A stretch of DNA of 34,183 nt from JACQWR01 sp964614365. GTDB taxonomy: Bacteria > Desulfobacterota > Syntrophia > Syntrophales > JACQWR01. Made by a program: the position numbers and the translations under genes. The notes under the pieces are model-generated. The model searched no databases. It worked only from the letters and a program-made list of their open reading frames with translations, and was not told the DNA's origin. The stretch covers positions 1 to 34,183 of the forward strand of contig CAZTLA010000007.1 in NCBI GenBank assembly GCA_964614365.1, written 5' to 3'. Numbering within the stretch: position 1 is the first letter of the stretch; every line of letters starts with the position of its first letter. Positions 25,395-33,582 of the stretch are shown here, in pieces.

Positions 25395-25655
25395 ATGAAT
25401 GACTTTTACAAAAGATGGTTTGAGAGGACATTAAGACATGCTGTCAATACTGTTCATGGTAATTCTCTTGGCAACTACACAGGGGCTTATAACACGTGGA
25501 AGCGTCTGGAGAGCATCCGCACACTTTTCCGGGAAGAGATTAGCCGGAGGACCGGAAGACTCCACGGACTGCTTCCGTTTTCCAAGTCCGCGACGGTGGC
25601 CTTGAACCACCGGGGCGAATCGGACAATTCCCCGGACGGGACTTCAACCCGTTAG
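25395..25655 (+). CDS. Small protein of unknown function, possibly truncated
   Basis: 86 aa from ATG 25395, which has a strong AAGGAG 5 bases upstream, so translation is likely. I recognise no family. The first 55 or so residues (FYKRWFERTLRHAVNT, GAYNTWKRLESIRTLF) look like an ordinary basic amphipathic protein. The last 30 or so (NHRGESDNSPDGTSTR) are encoded by a GC-rich chain of hairpins (25565-25652) and have a different flavour. This could be a real gene whose end was replaced by a structured element, or a decayed gene. Downstream, 52 bp separate it from a convergent gene. Confidence 0.45.
   Translation: MNDFYKRWFERTLRHAVNTVHGNSLGNYTGAYNTWKRLESIRTLFREEISRRTGRLHGLLPFSKSATVALNHRGESDNSPDGTSTR
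25565..25652. repeat. Chain of four adjoining hairpins
   Basis: Perfect arms are: CGGACT 25565-25570 / AGTCCG 25585-25590; CGGTGG 25594-25599 / CCACCG 25607-25612 with a 7-nt loop; CCGGGG 25610-25615 / CCCCGG 25630-25635; ACGGG 25636-25640 / CCCGT 25648-25652 with a 7-nt loop. No T-run follows, so it is not a classical terminator. Two stems have tRNA-like 7-nt loops, but no acceptor stem or CCA is visible. It could be a structured mobile RNA piece or palindromic repeat cluster. Which strand matters is unknown. Confidence 0.6.
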
Positions 25656-25707
25656 ATAAAACAGTTGTTACTGCGTACGCACAGGCCACTATTTCCTGTC
25701 GGTTCGG

Positions 25708-26466
25708 TCAATCGCATGGCAGTTTTATTACGATCGCCTGTCCGGTCGGCAAGACAAGCGGAATTTCCGGTTTTTGCTGAAAATATGCATCAACCGCTTC
25801 GCGAGCGCCTGGACACGAGGGGAAACCGTAATCATCAAAGACCATATAGCCACCGGTTAATAATCGAGGATAAACGAACTCACAGCAATCTGAAATTGAA
25901 CGGTAAATATCAAGATCAACATGGCAGAAAGCGATTCGATCGTTTTCGAGTCCCTGAAACGTTTCGGGGATAAGCCCTTTTCTAAAATCAATATTCGGTG
26001 GTATCTGTAAGTTGGATGACTGAACGACCTTGAGGACTTGTTCCAGGGAAGTCTCGGAGAACTGGTTTGCCCCGTGATAGTCCTTGCTTGAATCGGTTTG
26101 CGGCATTCCGGTAAAAGTGTCAAATAGACGAAGCCCGGTTTTATTACGACCGAGGTCCTGAAGGATCCGGGCCAGCATTCGGGCTGATCCTCCTTTGTAA
26201 ACGCCACATTCATACCAGGTGCCTGAAAGGTTAAGGGCCTGCTTTGCCAGCGTGTACAGAACATAACATCTTTCCGGCGATAGCAGCGTGTGCGGTTTCG
26301 CCTCTTCATAAAATGCGCGGAACTCGCCATACCCGAGCCATGGTGAAAACAGGGGTTTATAGAAACGAGCATCAGGAATGTTTTTGTGTTTGTGTGACGT
26401 GCGGCGCAACTCAAAACCAATGGACGAAAACAGAACTCTGACTAAATTTTTAAGCATGGTTTTCAT
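25708..26466 (-). CDS. TylF/MycF-family O-methyltransferase
   Basis: 252 aa, usual length. The SAM site is TWYECGVYKGGSARML; further family marks are LFDTFTGMP, FCHVDLDIYRSI and the metal-site region GGYMVFDDYGFPSC then GAREAVDAYF. Family members methylate hydroxyls of sugars on macrolides and are common in glycan loci. The start has AAGGAG upstream (about 26481-26486). It faces the plus-strand run and is the last gene of a leftward trio with the mutase and Nudix genes. A sugar-modifying role for the same polysaccharide is likely. Confidence 0.9.
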   Translation of the reverse strand: MKTMLKNLVRVLFSSIGFELRRTSHKHKNIPDARFYKPLFSPWLGYGEFRAFYEEAKPHTLLSPERCYVLYTLAKQALNLSGTWYECGVYKGGSARMLARILQDLGRNKTGLRLFDTFTGMPQTDSSKDYHGANQFSETSLEQVLKVVQSSNLQIPPNIDFRKGLIPETFQGLENDRIAFCHVDLDIYRSISDCCEFVYPRLLTGGYMVFDDYGFPSCPGAREAVDAYFQQKPEIPLVLPTGQAIVIKLPCD

Positions 26467-26495
26467 TATTCACAACTCCTTACCAGCAAGAGAAT

Positions 26496-27854
26496 TTAGT
26501 GCAGGGACATGTTTATGATGGCATCAAGCTCTTTTTCGATCATGATGCGTATCGCTTGAAGACGCTCATCTGAGAATGCCTCAAAACGGAGAACCAGAAC
26601 GGGTTGGGTATTTGATGCCCTGATGAGCCCCCAGCCATCATCAAACAGAATGCGCACGCCGTCGATGGAGATGATATCGTATTTTGGTTGAAAATGCTTC
26701 CTGATCTCCTCAACGACCTGAAATTTTATATTGTCGGGACATTCACGCCTGATTTCCGGGGTCGAATAGGTGCGGGGAACGTCTGAAAGGATTTCGCTGA
26801 TCTTCCTCCCCGTTTGTGAGATGATTTCCAGTAGGCGGGCGGAGGCATAGATAGCGTCATCGTAGCCGAAATACCGGTCGGCAAAGAACAGGTGCCCGCT
26901 CATTTCCCCGGCGAGCAGCGCATTTTCCTCTTTCATTTTACCCTTGATCAGGGAGTGGCCGGCCTTCCACATGATCGGGTTTCCCCCGTGGGCACTGATA
27001 TCGTCATAGAGTTTCTGGGAGCATTTCACTTCCCCGATGATGGTGGCGCCGGGATGCTCATGGAGAATGAACCGTGAGAAGAGAAGCAGGAGCTCGTCGC
27101 CCCAGAGGATCTTGCCGCGGTCGGTGATGATGCCGAGGCGGTCCGCGTCGCCATCATAGGCAATGCCCGCATCGGCTTTTTTCTCCACGACGAGGGATTG
27201 CAGTTCCGCGAGATTTTCCGGGATGGTGGGGTCGGGGAAGTGGTGGGGAAAACGGCCGTCCGGTTCGCAGTAAATATCCGTCACGCGGCAGCCGAAACGC
27301 CGGAAGAGGGGCAGGGCGAACAATCCCCCCACGCCGTTGCCCCCGTCAATCACGATATTCAGATCTTTGCCGATCTTTACATTATTGAACAGATAGTCCT
27401 CGTAGGCCTTCGTCACCTCGTTCCTGCTTATCCTTCCGTTGCCGGAGGCGTAATTGCTCTTTTCCATGATTGTTCTTAGTTTCTGGATATCCTCACCGTA
27501 GATCGTGTCCGGGCCGATGCAGATTTTAAAGCCGTTGAATTCCGGCGGATTGTGACTTCCCGTTACCATGATGCCTCCACCCGTATGCAGTAATCGTATG
27601 GAAAAATAGAGCATGGGGGTGGCGCACAAACCAATGTCGATAACGTCCACGCCGGTTGACCTGATGCCGTCCCCGAGAACTTCCTGATACGTTTCCGAAC
27701 TCAGACGGCAATCCCGTCCCAAGGTCATGGTTTTTATTCCCGCTCCTGCGGCAAGCGTGCCGATGGCCCGTCCCAGGTCGCGAACGAAATCGGGGGTCAA
27801 ATCCCTGTCCACGATGCCCCGTACATCGTATTCCCGGAATACTTCGCTGTTCAT
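26496..27854 (-). CDS. Phosphomannomutase/phosphoglucomutase
   Basis: 452 aa from ATG 27854, with GAGG 8 bases upstream; the frame extends 11 residues further without support. All four family loops are present: the phosphoserine loop TGSHNPP with the catalytic Ser at residue 100, the metal loop DGDADR (about 233-238), the sugar loop GEMSGH and the phosphate loop RASNTQP. It interconverts mannose or glucose 1- and 6-phosphates in the cytoplasm and feeds GDP-mannose or UDP-glucose synthesis, so it supplies the polysaccharide genes nearby. The RASNT form favours the bifunctional AlgC-type enzyme. The 30-bp gap to the TylF gene suggests one operon. Confidence 0.94.
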   Translation of the reverse strand: MNSEVFREYDVRGIVDRDLTPDFVRDLGRAIGTLAAGAGIKTMTLGRDCRLSSETYQEVLGDGIRSTGVDVIDIGLCATPMLYFSIRLLHTGGGIMVTGSHNPPEFNGFKICIGPDTIYGEDIQKLRTIMEKSNYASGNGRISRNEVTKAYEDYLFNNVKIGKDLNIVIDGGNGVGGLFALPLFRRFGCRVTDIYCEPDGRFPHHFPDPTIPENLAELQSLVVEKKADAGIAYDGDADRLGIITDRGKILWGDELLLLFSRFILHEHPGATIIGEVKCSQKLYDDISAHGGNPIMWKAGHSLIKGKMKEENALLAGEMSGHLFFADRYFGYDDAIYASARLLEIISQTGRKISEILSDVPRTYSTPEIRRECPDNIKFQVVEEIRKHFQPKYDIISIDGVRILFDDGWGLIRASNTQPVLVLRFEAFSDERLQAIRIMIEKELDAIINMSLH

Positions 27855-27951
27855 TGAATGTTCCTCGTCTAATCCGTCGGTATACATAACCGTAGCCGCT
27901 CAGTCGTTGCCTTGTCAAGAAGAAAGAGCTAACAACATTAGCACCGGCCAC

Positions 27952-28797
27952 TTAATAGTGAGGAGGAAGAATTTTTTTCACGATCCGTTCCGGGAGAGGC
28001 TCGGGCGGCCTGAAGCCGATGACGGTCTTGAGGAAACTCATGATAACAAAGAAGGTAGCGCCCCAGAGAATCTCTTCCTTGCCGTTATGATCCCGGTGTA
28101 CCAGGCAGGGAGCGCCGTTTGCATCTTCATCCGCTGTGGCCTTACCCTCAGCGCTAACTGCCATGAAACGTCCATAGCTGCTCTCGTCGAGAAAAGCATC
28201 CAAGGGTATTTCCACGATCCGCTCCACCTCATAGTTGGGGCGCAAGTTCTGCTCATCCGGCATGAAGGCGACGAGAGGGAATATGGTGCGCCGATACATA
28301 ATCAGTTCGTATGAGGGAAGCGCGCCCAAATAACGGACATTGAAGGGGTTCAGTCGTATCTCTTCCCATGCCTCGCGGACGGCATTCGTGAGAAAAAGGG
28401 ATATCAGCCCAAAGGTTTTCCTGCCTTTCTGCAGGGCGAGTTCGCGGGATTTGCCCCGCATGATGGGTAATAACCCCGTGCTTACCAGCGGCATCAGGAG
28501 GGAATCGACTGTTCCGTGCAGGATGCCGCCCGGGCAGCTCAAATCGCCCGGCTGGACGACGCGGTTCGATCGCTTGATTAAGACGAAAACAAATTTCCCG
28601 TCATCAGCCTCCGGATTGCGGCGCTTCCTTTTGTACCGAAGCAGGAGCAATACACCGGCCGCCAGATGCGGCGGCTCAGATTCCCCGGTTGCCCTGATAG
28701 ATTTCATCTTCGGGAAGAAATCAATGGGGCATATGGCCAGCATATCTGTGGCCAGCCTCAAAAATTCTTCTTTTCCGTAAGGAAATGTCGGATGCAT
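27952..28797 (-). CDS. Nudix hydrolase, CoA-pyrophosphatase-like, with an interrupted Nudix box
   Basis: 282 aa from ATG 28797 (AAGG 6 bases upstream). A longer frame continues to 29163 but is only the shadow of the TPM gene on the other strand. Motifs are VQPGDLSCPGG and later NAVREAWEEIRL, the REXXEE core of the Nudix box. In ordinary members the two parts are about a dozen residues apart; here roughly 40 extra residues lie between them. The end has EEILWGATFFVIMSFL, typical of CoA pyrophosphatases. Likely substrate is a CoA or nucleoside diphosphate derivative. The gene is probably unrelated to the polysaccharide pathway. Confidence 0.85.
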   Translation of the reverse strand: MHPTFPYGKEEFLRLATDMLAICPIDFFPKMKSIRATGESEPPHLAAGVLLLLRYKRKRRNPEADDGKFVFVLIKRSNRVVQPGDLSCPGGILHGTVDSLLMPLVSTGLLPIMRGKSRELALQKGRKTFGLISLFLTNAVREAWEEIRLNPFNVRYLGALPSYELIMYRRTIFPLVAFMPDEQNLRPNYEVERIVEIPLDAFLDESSYGRFMAVSAEGKATADEDANGAPCLVHRDHNGKEEILWGATFFVIMSFLKTVIGFRPPEPLPERIVKKILPPHY

Positions 28798-28897
28798 GAG
28801 GAACCTTTTGAACAATACGGCCTTAAACATCTTGCTATTTGATGGACTGCTGAATATGATATACACAATTTTTGTTACCCGTACAAAGACAAAGTTT

Positions 28898-29701
28898 ATG
28901 TCAGCTCCTATGAATAAATGTGCAGTAAATTCCCTTTCAACTCCACGCGGTATATTTGCGCTGCTTCTTGTCATGTCGTTGTTGCTGTTTTCTCTTTCAG
29001 CGAGGGCAAAAGATTCATTCCCCACCGCGGTCGGCGCGATCAACGATTTTGCCGGCGTGATTAAGCCGGAATATGCGGAGAAAATGGAGATACTGGCCCG
29101 CGAGGTGCGTGATAAGACAGGTACTTCCTTGGTCGTGGCCACGGTGAAAACAATCGGCGACAACGACCCTGCAGACTATGCGAACCGTCTTTACCAGGCA
29201 TGGGGTATCGGGAAGAAGGGGGAAAATAAAGGTGTTCTTATTTTCCTCGCACTGAAGGAACGGAAAGTACGAATTGAGACCGGCTACGGAGTGGAGGGTA
29301 TCCTTCCGGACGGACGTGTGGGTGAAATTCTTGACAGCTTCGTGTTGCCGTATTTGATAAAGGGCGATTACAGTCAGGGTTTGAGCAATGCCTTGATTGC
29401 TGTCTCGGCGGTGGTGGCGGAAGACGCCCGGGTATCTCTCACGGGTCTTCCTCCCGTTAAAAGAGTGGTTCCCGGAAGAGTGGGAAGGCAAGGGGGATTG
29501 TTGCCCCTCATAATAGTGTTTGTTGTGATCAGCTTGTTGCTCGGCACTTCCCAGGGAAGGGCGGCGCTGCCGTATATTTTGCTCATGCTGATGGGTGGCA
29601 GCGGCAGGGGGGGCGGCGGATTCGGCAGTTTCGGGGGCGGCGGTTTCGGGGGCTTTGGCGGCGGGTCAAGCGGTGGTGGCGGCGCCGGTCGCAATTATTA
29701 A
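28898..29701 (+). CDS. TPM-domain membrane protein (YgcG-like)
   Basis: About 267 aa from ATG 28898, or 263 aa from ATG 28910; neither has a clear ribosome site, but both precede a good signal peptide (GIFALLLVMSLLLFSLSARA). A TPM domain follows (VGAINDFAGVIKPEYAEKME to YSQGLSNALIAV, about residues 45-180) with VRIETGYGVEGILPD, then a membrane segment (LLPLIIVFVVISLLL) and a Gly-rich tail of GGGGFG repeats. TPM proteins face the periplasm and commonly pair with LemA, which lies two genes on. The family is linked to photosystem II repair in plants and is otherwise of unknown function. It is transcribed divergently from the Nudix gene, with only about 100 bp between the two starts. Confidence 0.88.
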   Translation: MSAPMNKCAVNSLSTPRGIFALLLVMSLLLFSLSARAKDSFPTAVGAINDFAGVIKPEYAEKMEILAREVRDKTGTSLVVATVKTIGDNDPADYANRLYQAWGIGKKGENKGVLIFLALKERKVRIETGYGVEGILPDGRVGEILDSFVLPYLIKGDYSQGLSNALIAVSAVVAEDARVSLTGLPPVKRVVPGRVGRQGGLLPLIIVFVVISLLLGTSQGRAALPYILLMLMGGSGRGGGGFGSFGGGGFGGFGGGSSGGGGAGRNY

Positions 29702-29717
29702 AAGGAAGGTGGAAATC

Positions 29718-30446
29718 ATGGGCAGGGTGATTAAGCATCCTCAAGATATTTTTGCAGAAATTACAGCAGATTTAAACAAAGCCTTCGGAAAAGACATGCT
29801 TTCCCTGGGACTTTACGGGAGTGGCGCCGATGGTACGTACATCCCCGGGAAATCGGACCTTAACTTTCTCGTGATTCTCACTGATGAGGGAATGAAAGAC
29901 TTGGAGCGGGCCATGGAAATCGTAAAGAAATGGCGCAAGCGCCGGGTGGCCACGCCACTTTTTCTTACGAAAAACTACGTGCTGTCGGCGCTTGATTCTT
30001 TCCCCGCCGAATTTTACGGAATCAGACGCAACCACATTCTCGTTTACGGCGAAGATTTCGTGTCTGAACTTTCATTCGAGGCCTGTGATCTCAGATTGCA
30101 ACTCGAACGGGAACTAAAGGCAAAAATACTGCATTTGCGACAGGGCTTTCTGGAAAGTGGAGGAAGAGAGAAGGATTTGAGACACCTGATCAGCATTTCT
30201 CTCAAGGCGTTTATCTCTCTCTTCAGAGCTCTCCTGTTTCTCAAATGCTGCGCCGTGCCGGTGGAGAAACGGGATATCATCAGGACCACCGTAAGGTCTT
30301 TTCTGCTTGATGAGAGTATCTTTGATAAATGTCTGGATGTCAGTGAAGGTAAGGACCGCTTTTCCAGCGGTGATATATGTTCTCTATTCAAGGCGTATAT
30401 GGAGGAAATCGACAAGCTGAGTGATTTGGTGGACCGGATGGAATAG
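29718..30446 (+). CDS. Nucleotidyltransferase-fold protein with a degenerate active site
   Basis: 242 aa from ATG 29718, preceded by AAGGAAGGTGG; a longer frame upstream only reads the Gly-rich TPM gene in another frame. The start of the fold is LYGSGADGTYIPGKSDLNFLVIL, where the nucleotidyltransferase signature GS-x10-D-h-D has Asn in place of the second Asp. The rest is helical (LRLQLERELKAKILHL, SLKAFISLFRALLF), like the partner helices of minimal nucleotidyltransferases. Loss of the second metal ligand suggests weak or no catalysis and perhaps a nucleotide-sensing or structural role. It sits 17 bp after the TPM gene and 55 bp before LemA, so it is probably part of the same unit. Confidence 0.75.
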   Translation: MGRVIKHPQDIFAEITADLNKAFGKDMLSLGLYGSGADGTYIPGKSDLNFLVILTDEGMKDLERAMEIVKKWRKRRVATPLFLTKNYVLSALDSFPAEFYGIRRNHILVYGEDFVSELSFEACDLRLQLERELKAKILHLRQGFLESGGREKDLRHLISISLKAFISLFRALLFLKCCAVPVEKRDIIRTTVRSFLLDESIFDKCLDVSEGKDRFSSGDICSLFKAYMEEIDKLSDLVDRME

Positions 30447-30500
30447 GGGAACAGTTTCCCTGTTCAAATTCTCAAACGACAAAAAGGTCTGGAGGTACAC

Positions 30501-31076
30501 ATGAGTACGGGGAAAAGAAATTTGATTATCGGGCTTTTGATTTTTCTGGTGATTGCTGTTTCGCTTTATTCATTCTTCAAGGGAAATTACAATACCTTTG
30601 TAACTCTGGATGAAGCCGTGAAGGCCTCGTGGGCCCAGGTGGAGAACCAGCTCCAGCGGCGCTACGATCTCATACCCAATCTCGTGGAGACCGTCAAGGG
30701 CTATGCCAAGCAGGAAAAGGACGTCCTGATCGAAGTCACGAATGCGCGGGCAAAGGTGGGCGGAGCCGGAACTATACCCGACAAGATCGATGCCAACAAC
30801 CAACTGACCGGCGCTCTGAGCAGGCTGCTCGTTGTGGTGGAAAAGTATCCCGATCTCAAGTCCAACCAGAATTTTATGCGCCTGCAGGACGAACTGGCGG
30901 GGACGGAGAACAGGATCGCCGTGGAAAGAAGAAGGTACAACGAAGCGGTGCAGACTTACAACGTCGCCATCAGGAGCTTCCCGGCAAATCTCCTGGCGGG
31001 CATGTCTCGCTTCCGTCCGGCGGCTTTTTTTGAAGTGCCGGCAGCGGCCAAGGCAGCGCCGCAGGTGAAGTTCTGA
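30501..31076 (+). CDS. lemA: LemA family protein
   Basis: 191 aa, with GGAGG 5 bases before the ATG. One N-terminal membrane segment (LIIGLLIFLVIAVSLYSFF) is followed by the LemA core: WAQVENQLQRRYDLIPNLV, GYAKQEKDVLIEV, NQNFMRLQDELAGTENRIA, and RRRYNEAVQTYNVAIRSFP, mostly helical. Function is not settled; LemA proteins sit in the inner membrane with the bulk outside and co-occur with TPM proteins. This matches the gene order here. The tail AAAKAAPQVKF is low complexity. Confidence 0.94.
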   Translation: MSTGKRNLIIGLLIFLVIAVSLYSFFKGNYNTFVTLDEAVKASWAQVENQLQRRYDLIPNLVETVKGYAKQEKDVLIEVTNARAKVGGAGTIPDKIDANNQLTGALSRLLVVVEKYPDLKSNQNFMRLQDELAGTENRIAVERRRYNEAVQTYNVAIRSFPANLLAGMSRFRPAAFFEVPAAAKAAPQVKF

Positions 31077-31084
31077 ATCCTCGG

Positions 31085-31120
31085 AGAGCCCCTATCCGGG
31101 GCGGTAAGGCTTCAGGCTCT
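31085..31120. terminator. Candidate two-way terminator between convergent genes
   Basis: Two alternative stems are visible: GCCCC (31088-31092) / GGGGC (31098-31102) with a 5-nt loop, and AGAGCC (31085-31090) / GGCTCT (31115-31120) followed by TTCTC. The site lies exactly in the 47-bp gap between the LemA stop and the epimerase stop. The T-tract is weak, so efficiency is uncertain. Confidence 0.4.
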
Positions 31121-31123
31121 TTC

Positions 31124-32059
31124 TCATTTCCCCAGGTAGTCGGCCAGGGCGAGCTCCATGCTGTATTCCGGCTCATATCCGAGTTCGGCGCGCGAGCGGG
31201 AGAGGTTCAGAGGCTGCCCATATCGCTTGACGACTTCTCCCGGCTCCGGCGGCACAAGTTCCACGCTGGCGCCGGGGATCGCCTCGCAAATCTTCTGAAC
31301 AATCTCCCCCGCCGAAAAGAGAATTCCCATGCCTACGTTGAAGGCTCTGTTCTTTACCGCGGAAACGGCGCAGGCCTTTTCAATGGCCTGCGCCACATCC
31401 TTCACGTAAACATATTCGTTGGTTCCCAGGAGCGACTCTCTCAGGCGCACCGCTTCTCCCCGTGCAGCCCCGCGTACCAAGTCGTTCATTACGATGCCCA
31501 CCGTAGACCCTCCCCGGTAGTGACCCTGCCCGAAAACACCGGCGGGCCGTAGGACGATAAGCTCGAAACCGTGAAGATCGGCAAGGGCTCCCAGAAGATT
31601 TTCGTTGGCTACCTTAGTGGCGCCGTAAAGTCCGGCGCCGACCAGCGGAGCGTCCTCCGTAATCGGCTTCCGGGCCGACGCATCGCGGTCGTAAACGCCG
31701 AAGGTGCTCACGAAGATGAGCCGCTTCACCTTCATGATATGTACGGCCTCGGCCACGTGCATGGTTCCCAGGACGTTTACCGCGATCCCCGTATAGGGTC
31801 GCTCCGCAACCTTCTTCCCTATGAGCCCCGCCGTATGAACGACCGTATCGATGCCGTATTTGTCCATTACGGCAAGCAGGGCAGGCAGGTCGCGCAAATC
31901 GCCTGCTTCGATCGGCAGTTCTTCCGATTTTCCGACGACTGCGTGGATGTATGCGCGGTCCGGCAGAATGTCATAAAGAGCCACCCGATGCCCTTTTTCG
32001 AGAAGCCGCCTGGCTGCGTGGCAGCCGATCAGTCCGGCGCCTGTCACGAGAATGTTCAT
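31124..32059 (-). CDS. NAD-dependent epimerase/dehydratase (extended SDR)
   Basis: 311 aa from ATG 32059 with GGAG 7 bases upstream; the frame extends 19 residues further without support. The Rossmann start is MNILVTGAGLIGCHAARRLL, followed by VVHTAGLIG, the catalytic STFGVYD and YGATK (Tyr-x3-Lys), and NEYVYVKDVAQAIEKA. Extended SDRs of this sort act on nucleotide sugars or similar substrates. It follows the UbiD-like gene by 71 bp on the same strand and may form a two-gene unit with it. A supply role for the polysaccharide is possible but not shown. Confidence 0.88.
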   Translation of the reverse strand: MNILVTGAGLIGCHAARRLLEKGHRVALYDILPDRAYIHAVVGKSEELPIEAGDLRDLPALLAVMDKYGIDTVVHTAGLIGKKVAERPYTGIAVNVLGTMHVAEAVHIMKVKRLIFVSTFGVYDRDASARKPITEDAPLVGAGLYGATKVANENLLGALADLHGFELIVLRPAGVFGQGHYRGGSTVGIVMNDLVRGAARGEAVRLRESLLGTNEYVYVKDVAQAIEKACAVSAVKNRAFNVGMGILFSAGEIVQKICEAIPGASVELVPPEPGEVVKRYGQPLNLSRSRAELGYEPEYSMELALADYLGK

Positions 32060-32130
32060 TGGCTGTCTCCAATTACTGCGCCCCGCCGGTTTGGGGCAGG
32101 GCGCAGAGGAATTCACCGCAACTTTGCTGC

Positions 32131-33582
32131 TTATTCCTTGATCTTGTATTTCTTCAAGTTCACATCCTTGAACTGCACCCGCTCAAAGGCGGATGTTCGG
32201 GGGTAGGGTGCGGTTGCATCGACGCCGATCTTGGTTACCAGGCCCCCTTCCACCATGGGATTGAGGATGTGACCCGGCTGATCAGGCAGGGTGATGAAAC
32301 CCTTCTTGGCGTTGAAACGGGTCGTTATCGCCCAATCCACATCCACGGTATCGTAGATATTCACGTCCGTGTCCACGGCCACAACCCACTGGAGGGACGG
32401 GAATGCCTTGAAGGTCTCACGGATCGCCTCATCCTGAATCCCCTCCTTGCTCTTGTCCAGTTGAATGACGGCCTTGTAAAAGCCGCATCCGCCGGGCGGC
32501 AGGAAGACCGCCTTGAGATCGGGAACCTTCTGATTCACCGTTACAAAGATCTTCGCCTCGGCGGTGAAGCCGACGGCATTCCATACTTCCTGTCCCGAGA
32601 GAACGGAGTGGAAGACGGGATTTTTTTGATGGGTAATCGCTTTGACGCGCATGACCCAGCGTTTATCCTCTTTACCGTAATAGCCGGTCACTTCCGCAAA
32701 AGGTGCTTCCGACTCCCTCACGTTGGGAAGAATCTCAGCCTCGATGACGAACTGGGCATCAGCAAAAGCAGGGACAGCAACGGTCTGCGCTTTGATGAAG
32801 TCGATCGGTCTGCCTACAATCTGACTGGCAATCGTGGTTTTCCCCGGGCCGGTGCCGGGGAGCGAAGAAACGAGCCAGGGGGCGAGCCCGACGCCGTTGT
32901 TGATCGTTACCTCCAAGGGCTTGCCCTTCTTCTCCATGATATCGAGGTATGCCCCCAGATGCCGGCCTGGATCGATCAGGAACGTGAGGCGATCGTTTCC
33001 CGTGACCATGATGCGGTGGATGGAGATATTGGGGATGCCGGTCTCCGGGTCATTCACCACCACGACGGAGGAATCGAAATAGGGTCCCCCGTCCTTCAAG
33101 GCGTGTATCGGCGCGGGCAGGTCATAGAGATTCACGTTCCTGGTGATGATCGCCTCGTTGGCCGGCCCCTTGTCGAGGATTTTCGATGCAAGCGCCGTTT
33201 TGTCTTTTCTCCAGGCGCCGATGGCCGCGCCGATGGCAAAGGGCACTTTTTCCTTCGGGACATTGAAGAGACTTCCTACCGTATCCCGGTTCCACAGGAG
33301 ACCCATAAACACGGGGAACTTGCTCCCCTTGACCTTTTCAAAAAGAACGCACTTTTTCCCTTCGTACTTTTTGGCGATTGCGGCAAGTTCATGCTTCCCA
33401 TCCACTTCTGATTTTATCCGGACGAGATTACCCGTCTGTTCCAGATAAGCGATGCACTTTTTGAGGTCAACCAGACGATCTCCCACTTGCTGCGGCGAAG
33501 CTGGTTGGGCGGATACGGCCAACGGAATAAATGCCCCCATGATGAAAAAGAAAATCAAAGAAACGGTAAGGGAAAATTTCAT
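32131..33582 (-). CDS. UbiD-family decarboxylase with an N-terminal signal peptide
   Basis: 483 aa, with AAAGGAG before the ATG. Residues 1-25 form a Sec-type signal (MKFSLTVSLIFFFIMGAF, ending AVSA before QPASP) without a twin Arg. A full UbiD core follows: DLKKCIAYLEQTGNLVRI, the prenylated-FMN site NISIHRIMVTGNDRL with Arg190, and PGRHLG; then SEAPFAEVTGYYG with Glu292 and Glu297, at the 5-residue spacing of the Fdc1 catalytic Glu pair; then PVFHSVLSGQE and DVNIYDTVDVDWAI. UbiD enzymes reversibly decarboxylate aromatic or unsaturated acids using a cofactor made by cytoplasmic UbiX. Export would be unusual for the family. No ubiX is in the window. Substrate unknown. Confidence 0.9.
   Translation of the reverse strand: MKFSLTVSLIFFFIMGAFIPLAVSAQPASPQQVGDRLVDLKKCIAYLEQTGNLVRIKSEVDGKHELAAIAKKYEGKKCVLFEKVKGSKFPVFMGLLWNRDTVGSLFNVPKEKVPFAIGAAIGAWRKDKTALASKILDKGPANEAIITRNVNLYDLPAPIHALKDGGPYFDSSVVVVNDPETGIPNISIHRIMVTGNDRLTFLIDPGRHLGAYLDIMEKKGKPLEVTINNGVGLAPWLVSSLPGTGPGKTTIASQIVGRPIDFIKAQTVAVPAFADAQFVIEAEILPNVRESEAPFAEVTGYYGKEDKRWVMRVKAITHQKNPVFHSVLSGQEVWNAVGFTAEAKIFVTVNQKVPDLKAVFLPPGGCGFYKAVIQLDKSKEGIQDEAIRETFKAFPSLQWVVAVDTDVNIYDTVDVDWAITTRFNAKKGFITLPDQPGHILNPMVEGGLVTKIGVDATAPYPRTSAFERVQFKDVNLKKYKIKE

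Noticed and set aside
25565..25652. tRNA-like or selC-like gene suggested by stems with 7-nt loops and GGACTTCAA
   Set aside because: No acceptor stem, no proper T-loop and no CCA on either strand; the loop register does not place T33 before an anticodon on the plus strand.
28798..29163. N-terminal extension of the Nudix gene by 122 residues
   Set aside because: It reads antisense through the signal peptide and TPM domain of a clear gene; ATG 28797 has its own ribosome site and begins the conserved part.
31571..33411. Long plus-strand frames of 211 and 486 codons opposite the epimerase and UbiD genes
   Set aside because: They are antisense shadows of two genes with full sets of family motifs; the frames show no recognisable motif.
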